Of a DNA stretch of 64,000 bases, positions 13,816-25,618 are shown piece by piece. Source of the stretch: Casuarius casuarius (taxonomy: Eukaryota; Chordata; Aves; Casuariiformes; Casuariidae); assembly GCA_003342895.1 (NCBI GenBank), contig PTFA01000085.1:1444480-1508479 (forward strand). Direction: 5' to 3'. The notes below the pieces were generated by a model. It was not told the DNA's origin. It saw nothing but the letters and a program-made list of their open reading frames with translations, and made no database searches. The translations under genes and the position numbers were made by a program. The stretch's first letter is position 1, and every line of letters begins with the position of its first letter.

Positions 13816-14002
13816 AGCCCGCCGGGGCCCGGGGAGCGCCATGTGACCCGGCCGGGCCCGGGGAGCGCCATGCGACCTGGCGAGCCCGCCGGGGCCCGGG
13901 GAGCGCCATGGGACCCGGCCGGGCCCGGGGAGCGCCATGCGACCTGGCGAGCCCGCCGGGGCCCGGGGAGCGCCATGGGACCCGGCGGGGCCCGGGGAGC
14001 GC
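13816..14002. repeat. GC-rich minisatellite, alternating 29- and 38-bp units
   Basis: Units begin with GGGCCCGGGGAGCGC and start at 13825, 13854, 13892, 13921, 13959 and 13988. Spacings alternate 29, 38, 29, 38, 29, giving a 67-bp higher-order unit; the extra nine bases in the long form are a GAGCCCGCC-like insert. The last copy breaks off at 14002. Because 67 is not a multiple of three, each higher-order copy shifts frame, so the long open frames over this array are artefacts of composition. Units are nearly identical, which suggests recent expansion or homogenisation. G-runs separated by short loops give some G-quadruplex potential. Confidence 0.93.
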
Positions 14003-14646
14003 AGCCGTCCGCCCGCGCCAACACGCACACGGACACACGAGCAGAAAAGACAAAGCCGACAACACCTAAGGAGCTTCCTGCTGCCGGTGACACGAAGCCA
14101 GCCCCACACCCCATCACCCTGTCTGCTCTACCTCGCTTCGGGAAAACAAACGCTAGGCTTCTATGCTTCTCCATCATGTACACAGTACTGACAGCCCCCA
14201 GTAAGATGATAGTCTGTAGTAAATTAGTTAGCAATTTTACTTTGCGGAAAAAAAAAAATCTTTACAGCTCTGGAGACTAAACAGCATCAGTAATTATATC
14301 ACCAAAAGGAAATCAGAAAGAAAAAGAGAGGAAAATATTTGTGTATAACAAACACCACATTCAATATTAACAATCCTAAAGCAGATGAGCACATGGTACG
14401 TACTATAAATAATTTAGGAACCAGTGCCCTCATTAATGATTTGATACTGTCAGAATATTTCTTATTCNATTTCTTTTTCCTGTGTTCCATTCCCAAAAGT
14501 GGTTTTATATTTATATAGGCAATACATAAAAATAAATAAATAAATAAATGAATAAATGTAACTTGCCTTACGATAAAATATTGCCTAGGGGGCTTAAATT
14601 CTGCTGTCAAAACAGCCCTCACGATTCTTGGATTTGCCCATTTCAG
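14003..14646. other. Non-coding sequence between minisatellite and exon candidate
   Basis: GC content falls quickly from 14010 to 14150, then the sequence becomes AT-rich. It includes an AAAT microsatellite and, at the end, a pyrimidine-containing acceptor-like sequence. No supported gene. Confidence 0.6.
14530..14557. repeat. AAAT microsatellite
   Basis: Five perfect AAAT units occupy 14530-14549, followed by two imperfect ones with an AATG interruption. Ordinary simple repeat. Confidence 0.9.
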
Positions 14647-14831
14647 GACAAGAGGATGCATTTGCAACACCTGATCATGGATACAACCCACTGGACAACA
14701 CGAACAGAGAGAGCGATATCCAATTAGAGAGTATCAAAGATAATGGAGTTAGATTTGCAGAAATTTTTCAAAGATCCCCTATCTTTGAACAAAACTTATT
14801 AGAGCCCTATCAGCCGTTTGAACAGTTTTAA
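14647..14831 (+). CDS. Candidate 3'-terminal coding exon, unknown protein
   Basis: An acceptor-like TTTGCCCATTTCAG ends at 14646. From there the frame runs open for 61 codons to TAA at 14829-14831. The exon would start with two bases completing a codon from an upstream exon. The predicted tail is polar and acidic, with aromatic residues near the end (YQPFEQF at the C terminus) and no membrane segment. Its mix of D, E, N, Q, S, K and R looks more like protein than most chance frames here. A variant poly(A) signal ATTAAA lies at 14919-14924, about 90 bases past the stop. I do not recognise the family. No partner exon has been identified, so a chance frame is quite possible. Confidence 0.33.
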
Positions 14832-15967
14832 CGAAGCTGGAGCTCAGCTAAATATGGAGTTATTTTACTCCATGATTAACTTTGAAGAATTTTATTTTTG
14901 AAGCCTTAACATCCTGTAATTAAAAAGAATCCTTAACACATTGCAGTAATTCAGTATTCAGTAATTTATGTTACAAGTTTNACTTCCAGAAATGGTCTTG
15001 ATATATAGCCAAACGCTGTTAACCAATGGGTGCACTTTCATTTACTGCTGCTTGCTTCTTTAATATTTTAAATCTCTCAGAGAAACCATATTCTCAGCTT
15101 CTTATTCAATGCTACAGCAATGCATTTGAAAAATGTCCTTCTTTTGGCAGCCAGCTCCTCTGCCTGCAGTGTTTGCTGTATGTTAACATTTACCTACAGC
15201 AGTGCAAGTCAATTCAAATGCCAAGGTGCAAGCCCATTTCGACCAGGATGTTTCCACAAGAAGATGAAGCAGTTGCAAGTATTGACACTTAGAGCTATTT
15301 GAAGCTATGTTCTAACATTTTCTTAATTGCAAGCTCACTTAATTGGGGTTTNTGTACAATTACTCAGAACACATACTAAACGTGATAGCTAGAGATGTAT
15401 GGCTACTTTAAATGTAAGGTTTTTAAGTTTACAGGAGATTAAAGGAAAATATTAATGCCACTGCTATTTCACCAGTACCTTCCAAGAACAGAACTACCAC
15501 AATGACACGGATCACACCACTGTGTGATATGAAATAATGGATTTCGAATACAGAGCACGACAAATAGCTTGGCTAGATTTCCCAAACCTTGTTTGAATTG
15601 CACTGTTTGCAGGGATTTAGTACCTCAGGACTGAAATGACCTCTCAATAGTGCACACAACCTTGCATCATCTTAGCACTGAAAAGCCTTCATACAATAGT
15701 ACAAGGTATATGGCATTTTATAAAGAGAATAGCTTGTAGCCCACTCTTAAGCCAAACCTTTTTTGGTTTTCTTTAGGTTCAGTAATACGCATTACATTAA
15801 CTAGAAAGAGGAATGGGAAGATTACCTACAAGCATGAAAATAATGAGAAATATATCAGCAGTTACCCGCAAGCAAGTAATAATTCTCATCCTAACACTAC
15901 AAACTATTTGCAAACCTTTTTGAAGGTTGTAGAGGCACTGTACTTCTGTACTCCCAGGATTAATTGG

Positions 15968-16977
15968 TTAGAGTAACTCTTGGATCTTTGAACCAGGATG
16001 AGGATATATTGTACTCAAGCTGTAAAAATACAGCACTGAAAGTGGAGAGTCACTTGGCAAACAGCTGCTCACAGAGAACAAGGATTTCTCACTGAAAGCA
16101 CCAAATGAAGATTTTGAGAAGTCCCAGCAGCAACATGTATAAAGATGCCTACCAATCTGGAATCGCAGCCTGAAAGATTTCTTGATAAAAATGATCACTT
16201 TCCTATTTTTGGAATTGAACTCATACATAAAAACACTGCCATGAACTGAAGAGTTAATTTCGGAAAACATCTGTATTTTATTTTGCTTTGCAAAAGCCTC
16301 CCTGCAATACCATTCCTTGGCTTGAATCCATATCCAAAAATCACCCAGGCTGCTCTTAAAATATCTCTGTAGCAGCTTAACGAAAGAGTAATAGACAATT
16401 TCTTTTGTGGCTCTGGAATATGTGTATGCCTCTTCTTTTCCAAAGGGAAGCAAGGAACAAAGAAAAAGCTGCGCATCAGGGCTGGGCTAGTTTTGCGGTG
16501 GCAGCCNCCCTGGGAGCTGAGGCGCACACACGTCTCAGACCGCACATCACACTGACTTAGCGTCACATCACCGAGTTTTGGGGGATCCAGCCTGCTCAGA
16601 GGACGCTGAGAGCCGTCCTCCACCACCCGCTCCTTGCCGGCAGGACCCCCGCGGGGGGCTGACCGAAGGGCAAGCTCCACAGCTCTGTCTCCCCGGCAGC
16701 TCGACGACAGAACGGGAAATGAAACGAGGGAAAAAGCTACCGGAAAGAAACGAGCCATAAGTAAGAGGGAACAAAAACATTTCAGAGGGATGTTTGTGAT
16801 GTCCCTCTTTTCTCTCGCACACTCCTTCCCCTTGCACTTCCCATTATTATTATTATTTTCAGCTCTCCTAACCTGTGGGGAGATATTTTGGGTAAAATGA
16901 GACAAGTCTGCATGAAACACAGGCTTCTGATGTAGACAAGAAATCTTTTTTTCCCCCCAGAATATTTGGCTTGACAC
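15968..16977 (-). other. Two long overlapping open frames, unrecognised
   Basis: The - strand has a 260-codon ATG-to-stop frame (16195-16977) and, overlapping it in another frame, a 161-codon one (15968-16453). The single N at 16507 falls in the third position of a glycine codon (GGN), so it does not threaten the longer frame. That frame includes a run of five Asn from an ATT/AAT repeat near 16845. Neither product shows a domain, signal peptide or motif I recognise. A GC-rich patch at 16560-16730 lowers stop frequency and may be enough to explain the length. Candidates are chance, an untranslated RNA, or a decayed gene. Confidence 0.15.
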
Positions 16978-18462
16978 TTCAAAGGCTTATTTCTCACATT
17001 CGCAGTGATTCTTCTATAAATATATCCATCTATATGCACATAGACACTGCAACAAATCCATGGTCACATAGGACTTCACAGTCATTACATACACACCAAA
17101 CACTGTAGCCCTACAGACCTCACAATAAACCATGGGGAAGAAACTGCAGACCTTCCACAAACGCCACCGCTTGTCTAAATGGGCTAGAGAAAAATATTAG
17201 CTGCAGCCTTCCTGGATACCGCGGCGTGTTGCAGTCCTTGGGAGGCGCCGGGGCAGATCTCCCACGCCAGGCACCAGCGGCCGGGGCGTCTGCTCGCAGC
17301 ACACCAGGGCAGGTGTATGGTGCGCAGAAGCTCATTTTTTTTGTCAGGGAGCCAAACGGGGGATTAAAGGAGCTTTCTGCACATAACTTCGTGGCTATTT
17401 TTTGGATAGAGGAGTTATTTTAAAAAACAATCATGCATTTTTACAGTTTTCCACCATATCCTTGATAGCTTTGTGGATTTCCTATGTTCACAGGGGTTAT
17501 AGCTTACTGGTGCCTGGTACCAGCACACGCCCAAACGATACTATTAAATCTCCCCAAATGAATAATAGATGAAAGGAGGTGCTGCTGAAAACAGCCAAAA
17601 GTAACTCATCAAGAAAAGCTGTTTTTCACAGTGAGAAGCCTCCTGCTCAAAAACACTGAACCATACCTACCTTCGTACAGAGCATATTCTATTTACAGTA
17701 CACCTCCCTGGTTCTAATCACATCAGAGGAGTGCAAATGCTAGGAGTGAATCCTTTCATCTTTAAAGCCAAGAGATGTATCAAAAACTTATAAACACAAT
17801 ATCAAAATATTTTAGCTACATCCTGAGCTTCATCACAAAGATGTATTTATAGCATCAAGGAGGGGGTGTTGTGCAGACTTTCCGAGCGAACTTTCTGATA
17901 AGCGCCACACCGACGGTCCCACCAGAGGACGTACATTCTCCATTACCTGAAAGCGCTCTGTGAGCTCTCCTTTAAAAAAAACACCATTGAAGAATTTAGT
18001 TTATATTCTAGTTTTTGAAAAACAAACACACATAAGGGGATGGATACTTTACTAAATGCAATAGGATGCTTTTATTATTTTTTTATTATAGCTGAATGAA
18101 CTTTTAAGCTACTGGAAATGAAAACAAACCAAGCGTATTTTGAACCTACAAACCTGAGTGTAACTGACAGTTACCTGCACTTTCTGGATAAAGATATTCA
18201 TATTAAATAAAAGATGTATTTCATAAGAAATATAGTTAATATTTGAATATATTCAAAAGGCTGTATTTAATACGTTGATGTTGTTTTCTCATTAATATTT
18301 ACTTTCATAGTATATACCTTAACAATGCAAGTTCCATTCTGTATCTAAAATACTACTCTGGCCCTACTGTCCTCGCCACGTGAGCCCGTCACACACTCTA
18401 AACTTGGGTACTTTGCAAACCCCAACNCATTTCTTCTTTCATTACCCCTTAGAGCGCTCATC

Positions 18463-18550
18463 CACATTTCACAGAGAAGGTCACAAAGTCTCTGAGAAAG
18501 CACGAAACTAGACTTCCAGATTTCAGCCTACAATTTACTCCTAATCTCTG
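18463..18550 (-). mobile_element. Ancient MIR-like SINE relic (partial)
   Basis: The + strand reads TTTCACAGAGAAGGTCACA, followed by an AAGTCTCTGAGAAAGCA-like stretch and CTTCCAGATTTC. This follows the order of the antisense MIR core (gradual match to GGTCACACAGCAAGTC...CCAGATCTCC as I know it). Identity is low, as expected for an old element. No ends or target duplications can be seen. I compared it by memory, not by alignment. Confidence 0.42.
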
Positions 18551-21500
18551 CCCAGGTTAGCAATCTGCTCCCAATTGCGGCATTGCANGATAAAGATCTT
18601 TAATATTGCAGGCTAAAGATTTTAAAGACTCTCCAAGTGCTAAAGTGTGACAACAGGTAAGGTCAGAAAAAAGCAGTAGAAACACAAGAATATTTTACAG
18701 TTGCTCTGTCTTTTAATCTAAACATGAATAAAACTCCGAATCCTCGCTGTTGCAGCAGTCACTCCCTGGCGACAGCCTCTCATGAAGGGGGAGAGGCAGA
18801 CGCTGCAAGTGAGAGTTAACAGACATCACTGCACAAAATAAGCTCCTCCATCCCTGCTCGCTTTAGACAGTCGTTCAATGTCTGCAAGGTTTACTATTTC
18901 TTCCCTGAGGCAATGCCTGGGCCTGCATTCTTCCGATCCCCCTTTAGCACACCCAGGCACATTTGTCATCTCTCCTGGCATCTCTTAGCTCCTTGGTGAT
19001 ATCCGCTAGCTCTTCCATCTTCATCTTTCAGCTCAACCAGACATATCTGTTAGCTCTGTTATGATTGATCTAATTTTGACAATTAATAAACATGACACAC
19101 TTAATGTCCTACTACTCTAACACTGGGAATTCCAGGGAAAGAATTGGTTTTAAANATGATTTTCTTGAATGAAAATTTCATCAGAAACTAAAACAATCTT
19201 ACTTACAGGTACAATAACATAATTTATTGTCTCTAGCTAAACCACCACATCTCCTCTACGTTTCTAACATCACAGTGATACCCGCCCCAGGAATCCTCCA
19301 AACGACAGCAAGTAACCAACGAGACACGACTACGCTGTTTAACTGTACTGAACTCTGGTGACCGTCTCCAGCTAAAATGGCTGGAATACAGAAAAGCAGT
19401 GCTGCCTTCTTTATACTAAGCTATGCAGCATAGGTGGTGATTTTATTACAAGTTAACTTCTGCAATACATGGCGTAACGACTCTGTCTTTGTAGTGCACA
19501 GTCCTTAGAAGGAGAGGCAAGGATGCAAAGCTTTTCTTCATCAAGCCAGCTGTCAGGACTGGGGGACAAGAGTGAGTACCAGTGGAGAGAGAGAGAGAAG
19601 ACCCTTGCCTCCAAGGAACGGAGACAACCTTGGATTCTGTTAATAGGATGTGATCTGNAGAGCCAACAGAAGTCAGCGTATCCACGTACATCACTTCAAC
19701 AAACCACACTCAAGTCTGGGTAAGAAATAAAAACAATGCAAATAAAGAGCTGAATTATTTGTGTTGGCATTGCAGCAGGGAGGAAATTGCAGAGTCTCCT
19801 CAGGACAACTATGCTGTGGAGAGTTTCAGCTTTCATGATAATCTGCAAAATCAACATTACAGGGAAATTCAGCATCCCCTATGCAGGGCATTTGAGAGTG
19901 GTACAGCCTCGGCACATCTCTGTGGAAGATGCACCAAAGCTGACACGGTAGCAAATTAACAGTGGGGCAAAGAAATAGTGGGGACTGGAATTGTTTCCTG
20001 CTCTGCTGCATAGTCATAACCTCTGGGAAGGTCCCAGCTCCTACTGCGGGCTAGAGACCACGTAGGTAGTTACTACAGAAGAATGGTATTTCCATGAAAA
20101 TCACTTTCAAAATGTATCCACAGCCTTTTCCATGATCTTTGCACACCATTTACTTAAGGAGGTGTAAATCTCCCTCCTGCCTGTGAAATACGCATCAGAG
20201 CAGTGGATACGGCCCCAGGCTCTTGAATTAGAGAAGAGCATTCTCTCCAGTTCAGCAAGACGGAAAACGCAGGAGGTGAAAATGCAGCAGTGCAGTTTGT
20301 GCTGTTACTACCACACGGTCCCCTACACACACCATTTACATGACTGCAATTGAAAGGGGTGAATTTTCCACGTACACAGCAAGCAATAAGCTCTGTTCTC
20401 CCCCCGCTTTAACTTGAGGATTGGTAGAATTGTAGAGGCACATTCTCATTTTATCATAAGTCACCAGAAAAGAAACATATTGCTAAAAATGCCAGAGATT
20501 AACAGATTTTCCTGGAGATTTTTTCCCCAGTGTCTAGATGAGAGAATAAATTGCTAGGGCTTCACTGTCAGTTTATCTTGTCATCCAGACCCTTCAATTG
20601 AGATTACTTCTGTTCTTCACTCCAGCCCATCTGTTATCGCTCTATAGAAAGGATGTATACGCACTGGTGTTCATTACTGTACATCAGGAATGCCCTCTTC
20701 TCGCACAAGATAACCAATTAATTGCTGTTACTTTAAGCTCCAAAGAGTAAAGTGGAGCCTAACTCCACACATACACACAGCGACAAAAAACACTTTCATC
20801 TATAATTTAGGAAAATGGATGCAGTTCAGCAACAGTTAAAGACTAATCTCTTATGCTTTTTGTGCATTTACATAATTGATTTGCTAGATAATGCACTCTG
20901 CTTCCTTATTTAATAAACATGTTAATGATTTCAGACAATTACTCAAAACTGCCTACAAGTGTCTGCCTAAGAAATGCAAAAAAATAATTAAAATGAAAAT
21001 ACACACCAAAAGGCACATCCTTCATATCACATTACACAAGATATTAAGTCAATATGTCACCCTGTCAACAGTCACTTGCTACCTGCTGTTATACATTTAT
21101 TCAAACTCTCGTGTATTAGCTGGGGCTGAGGCACCGACTAGACACCCATGTGGGCTAAAAAGAGCTGGCGAATCAAACCGGTGTTCTGTCAAAAGTCTGT
21201 GTGTATGCGCGTGTACGTGCTCGTGGGGAGGGCAGCCGTGAGACAGAAGGGAAGGAGGAGGGAAAGAAGAGAACGCAGGGTAGAGAAGATGAGAGAAGAC
21301 ATCTCCGCCATGCAGTCTTCTTGGGGCTACAGGGGAAAAATTATGGAAAAACTAATCTTGTTCTATTTTTCCCCTCATAGCTTGAAGAAGGCCCAGCAGA
21401 CAAATGTATCACTTCAAATCTTGTAAGCCGGCGTACATTTTAGCCACTCTTTTGTTCGNTTCCAAGGCGGCGCAGAGACGTCGCAGGGCTGGGATTCAGG

Positions 21501-24240
21501 CCCACATCCCACCTGTCCCTGCTCTTTCGGCCTGCAGGGAAAGCCCCAGCGCCCAGAGAGGTGCCGCTGGCGGCGGCGGCGTCACTTCGAGCTGCACCTG
21601 CGCAGAGCGAGCTCCACAAGCAGGGGATTCTTAGGCCGAGACACGCTCAAGGCTCTCCCTTCTTGCCCTGCCATTACGAGCCACATGGAGCATTTACACA
21701 GAGACAGTCCGAGGCAGCCTTGGCTGAACTGCAGAAAGAGGGAGGGGGAAAGGGGAAAACACACCAACTAGCGCAATAGCCGGTATCACAACCACAACAT
21801 TAAATCTAATACNGCCGTTAGAGGAAATTCCAGCACGAGTGGCTGCAGGTCTGATCTGCTGCTTCACATAAAATACGTTACACAGCAAAGGTCAGTTTGC
21901 GGTTGGGAAAGTGGCCAGCACTACGCNCTGCACGGAGCCAGCCACAAAGCTGCTTCCACGGTGGGCACCGCAAAGAGCTCCAAGAGGGGCTGCTCGTCCG
22001 CCCGCCCCAGCTGGAGCTTAAATGGCTGCAATAACAGCCGACAGCCAAGAGAGCAGAACAAGAGGAAAANTGTCAGTGTCTTTTATCTACAGTTTTTAAT
22101 CATAACAGGTATTTTAAAAATAGCTGTTCACTCCTCTCTGTGTTGGCTTAGCAATTCAGAGTGGGAAAGGAGGGAATCAATATAAGAAATATTATGCTAC
22201 ACCACTGTTATCTTTATCCAAGCAAGGTTAATGGAAAAGTATCGGCAAGATGTTACACTAACTCCAAGGAAAGAACAAGAATGCAGGCATGGTTGTGCAA
22301 TAAAATAGAAACAGCACNGGATGAAGAAAAAATGAGAAACTGGGTGGGTTTATTTTGGCATAGCTGACCACTTGACTGTGGCAATGGCAATTCCACTACG
22401 TATTTCCACATTCTGTAGCTTTTAATGTCACACAATATTTTACCTGTGAGGACCATTATCAACAGCCTGGACACAGTACCAACCTTACTGAACCGGCAGT
22501 TTGTAAGGCAGGCTTTAAAACCGTCTCCCTCATCTTTCCTAGTGACAAGCATCTTCAGTATCAAGCACTATTATCATCACTTTTATATTGAAATTCCTTG
22601 CACTGAAAAAAACAGGCACGCAGACTTTTTTACTGCTGACCACAGCATACGAGTCCCTCACTTCCTACAAGATACATTTTTAAGGTATGAGATTATTACT
22701 GTTTTTAAGGAAACACTCACTGATTATAGCCAGGAGTTTCTACCAGTTTGATGGATTTTAGGAGTCATACTGGGATGTTGTATTTGATACACAAGAACTT
22801 GGACTGGCAGGCTTTTCTATGCACAGAAAACATTTCACAACTATCCACCGATGGCACGTGGACTGGAAGTGAACACGTTCTCAATAACTTCAGTGTCTAC
22901 AAATTTTGCAGAGCGAGACTGTACGTCTCATTAATAAATTCTGAGCATTTTACGAGGCCAGCCGAACAGCCACGACATTACTGTCCTAGAAGTACTTGCC
23001 GCAAACCAAAAGGCTCCAACTCCCTAAGTTTTCATTTGCCTTCCATTCCCGACAGATACATAACCAGCCAGCACAACTGTATTTTCAGGCCCTAAACTCC
23101 CATGCGCTCCATGCAGGAACAGCTTGTCTTGTCGTCCTCCACAGGTATACGTCTGAAAAGTAGCATCTTTCCCCCACTTTCCATCATCCCCCTGTTATCT
23201 GCTACCAACACTCGGGCCAATTGCCAAGATTTCAGTTTGCAACAGCATTGCGCTCACTCTCCCCAACCTAAAAGAGAGGCACAAAGCCAGTGGCAGGGAC
23301 GCGGATGAAACGTTTCACCCGGGCTGCAAGCTTGCTGTCTGCTAGACACCCAGGAAATAAGTGCCGGGGTGGGGGGAATCCTTAATTGAGACGTGCTGCT
23401 TAGAGCTTCACCAATTTATTCAGAGCAGAATAGCAGTGTATTAACAGTAAGGAATATTACAAACCCTTTATACTTTTACCCCCCAAATGAACTAATGTAA
23501 AATCACACTGTATTTGTTTATCTGAAGTGGGCATAGAAATTGCCCATAGGTACCACATGGAATTTTCCCTGCATCCATTACTTTCTCGCCTGCAGATTTA
23601 TTTACATTTAAGAAAAGAAGAGTAACTGTTAGGATGATGAAAACTCTCATTTCAGTTTACCACACTGCACCAGAAAACTGGTTACTGTACTCCTTCCATA
23701 GCTCTGATATCCAACAGCTGCAGTAGCACTGTCCTAGAGAACACCGTGGAANGCACATTAAATATAAGAGTTGGATAAATTCACGGTACTTCTGTATTTT
23801 CAGTGAAAATGGTTTCCACTTTCTTCGTCGTATCATGATCCAAGATTCTGGGATAACATCAAATCTGGGAGACGACAATGAATCCGAACCTGGAATTAAC
23901 TCTCCCAGTTGCATGTGCACACATGTATATTTAACACAACACAGTCTGTCAAATCCAACAAGTAAACTTTTTAATTTACCATCTCTCCCCAGGAAGGTTA
24001 ACTGCTTAAATTCAAATACAAGACACAGGATAAGACTGCAAATCCAGAAATGTCGGCATAGTTTTGCATGTCAGGCTTGACACTGTAAAACTCTGCTTTC
24101 ACAAATAGGATTATAAATGACAGCTTTTTCAGGTACCTTGTCGTATCTGAGAAAATTGATGAATTACTCACAGAAGTAAAGGCCTTTAAGTAAGCATATG
24201 CAAACTATAATGGCTTAAAAATTTTACTTAATTTTGTTAA

Positions 24241-24246
24241 GCGCGC

Positions 24247-24277
<31 letters not shown>

Positions 24278-24292
24278 TGTGTGTATACACAT
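24241..24292. repeat. (GC)10(GT)12-type dinucleotide tract, Z-DNA prone
   Basis: Ten GC units (24241-24260) pass directly into about twelve GT units (24261-24284) and then ATACACAT. Purine and pyrimidine alternate without a break from 24241 to 24292, 52 bases. Alternating GC and GT tracts are the classic sequences that adopt left-handed Z-DNA. The tract also keeps ten consecutive CpG steps, which normally decay when methylated. Confidence 0.95.
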
Positions 24293-24412
24293 TGTTCCTT
24301 CCATGCACCTTAATAAGAGGAGGAGGAGAAGGGACAAAATTTCAAACTGAAGTGTAACTACTACTTTCAGCTCCATACAACAGCATCACTATTCCACTAT
24401 TTTTCCGTTAAA

Positions 24413-24418
24413 TTTATT
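24413..24418 (-). terminator. Canonical poly(A) signal AATAAA after the exon candidate
   Basis: Read on the - strand, AATAAA lies about 70 bases downstream of the stop of the candidate at 24489-24657. A GT-rich stretch (GTGATGCTGTTGTATGG) follows within about 50 bases, as is common downstream of cleavage sites. AATAAA is frequent by chance in AT-rich DNA, so this supports the neighbouring call only modestly. Confidence 0.35.
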
Positions 24419-24488
24419 TGGAAGTCAAGTTAGAATAGAGTGACCAGGTCTTGCCCTATCCAAATTTACTGTACTTGGTAGTATTTGG

Positions 24489-24657
24489 TCATCTACACCC
24501 ATTTTTCCAATTTTCTAAAAGTTCTTTCTTCCTTGAGATGCCATATTCATTTTCCTGTACCACTGCTGATATTACCACCAAGAGCAGATTCAAGACCGTG
24601 GCAAGTAAAATTAATAACATCAGAGCCATTAGTGAAATACTGAAGCCAAGATGAGCC
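24489..24657 (-). CDS. Candidate 3'-terminal exon with a membrane segment
   Basis: On the - strand an acceptor with a long pyrimidine tract (TTTTACTTTTCTTTTGATGACAG) precedes the interval. The frame then runs about 56 codons to a stop. It encodes about 27 strongly hydrophobic residues (core LMALMLLILLATVLNLLLVV), then a short charged tail rich in E, K, R and N that ends GCR. That is the pattern of a last transmembrane helix plus a cytoplasmic C terminus, as in tetraspan proteins such as the MS4A family. The resemblance is only general and I do not assign it. The frame stays open upstream of the acceptor, to 24881. A poly(A) signal follows. No upstream exon was identified. Confidence 0.33.
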
Positions 24658-25618
24658 CTGTCATCAAAAGAAAAGTAAAAGCAAGAACCAGGCAGACAGC
24701 AAATGAACAGTTCTAGATTACGAATAATATGTATCTTGGCACAGTCACGGATTAAGGTAGAGTGACTCTCAGGTTTATTTTCTTTTATTTCAAAGACACT
24801 GGAGCGTAAACAATATAAAAAGCAATTTTTTTGCAAAACGGCCAAAAAAGCTCCACAGCACGTCCATTTAACTGTAATCACACTGAACTAACTCATCTTG
24901 TTTCAGGATAATTTTTCCTCTATGCTTAGAAACCTTAAATAAATGTTTCCTTCTATTTTTGCAAAGTCTCTGTCACTAGCAGTTTTGTTGCAAACACCTA
25001 CATGTCAGAAGGCAGGAAGAGGCAATGAGAACAAACCCCATCCTGTTTCTCCAAAAGTGCCAGCATAGTAAGTCACTTCTGCTGTGCGTGATCTNCCAAG
25101 GCCCTCGGTTAGGAGCAAAGGTGCAATTTAGACTGCAAGGCCAAAGGCTTAACATAGGTAAAACCATTTCCTCTTTCCCTCTACATCTATTACTTTCTCC
25201 TAACTTCTCCCTCTGGCTTAAATCCTCAGCTGGAACGAATCAAAATCAATGAAGCAAAGCGTATTGACACTAGCTGTTCATCTATTTTAAAATTTCCTTG
25301 CAAGCAGCATATTCACGCTACTCCGAATGTGTAAGACAGCCTTCCTTCTCCTTGCACACAAAAGAACACCCTTGTCTTTTTCTAAAAGCTCATCGAGACC
25401 AGTGAGTTTGTGCAGTGAGCTTTGCTCCAAAACATTATCTGATTTCAAATATAGACTGTGAACAATATTCTTTCTACAAATAAGAAGCCAACACAAGAGT
25501 ATAAAAACAGGACCTGCTCTCCTGAGATTTGTGCCTACCTCCCTTCCCCTCTACCCACCACTCCTCTCCTTTCCACTTCTCCTCTTCACTTTGATCCTTT
25601 TTTCCTGGTTATCTATTT

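Larger units (their letters stand above)
13600..14110. promoter_or_regulatory. CpG-dense GC-rich patch (possible CpG island)
   Basis: GC and CpG density rise sharply here compared with the sequence on both sides. The patch contains a CTCF-like motif, an ETS-like CTTCCG, the 140-base assembly gap and a GC-rich minisatellite. Much of the CpG content comes from the minisatellite, so the patch may be a repeat rather than a promoter. No first exon or transcription start can be seen. Its calling as regulatory is inference. Confidence 0.4.
14832..24240. other. Mostly non-coding sequence
   Basis: This stretch holds a stop-poor - strand zone (15968-16977), a MIR-like relic near 18.5 kb, and GC-rich patches around 16560-16730, 17210-17320 and 21450-21640. 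The last contains four GGC units and a CTGCGCAG that partly resembles an NRF1 site. No exon with convincing splice sites was found. The remainder is plain AT-leaning sequence. Confidence 0.55.

Noticed and set aside
13545..14280. Several long open frames on both strands across the GC-rich patch
   Set aside because: They run through 140 unknown bases and a minisatellite whose low stop content makes every frame look open.
19523..19723. + strand frame with a GTGAGTACC donor-like site
   Set aside because: The antisense strand is equally open, there is no acceptor, and a GA simple repeat accounts for part of it.
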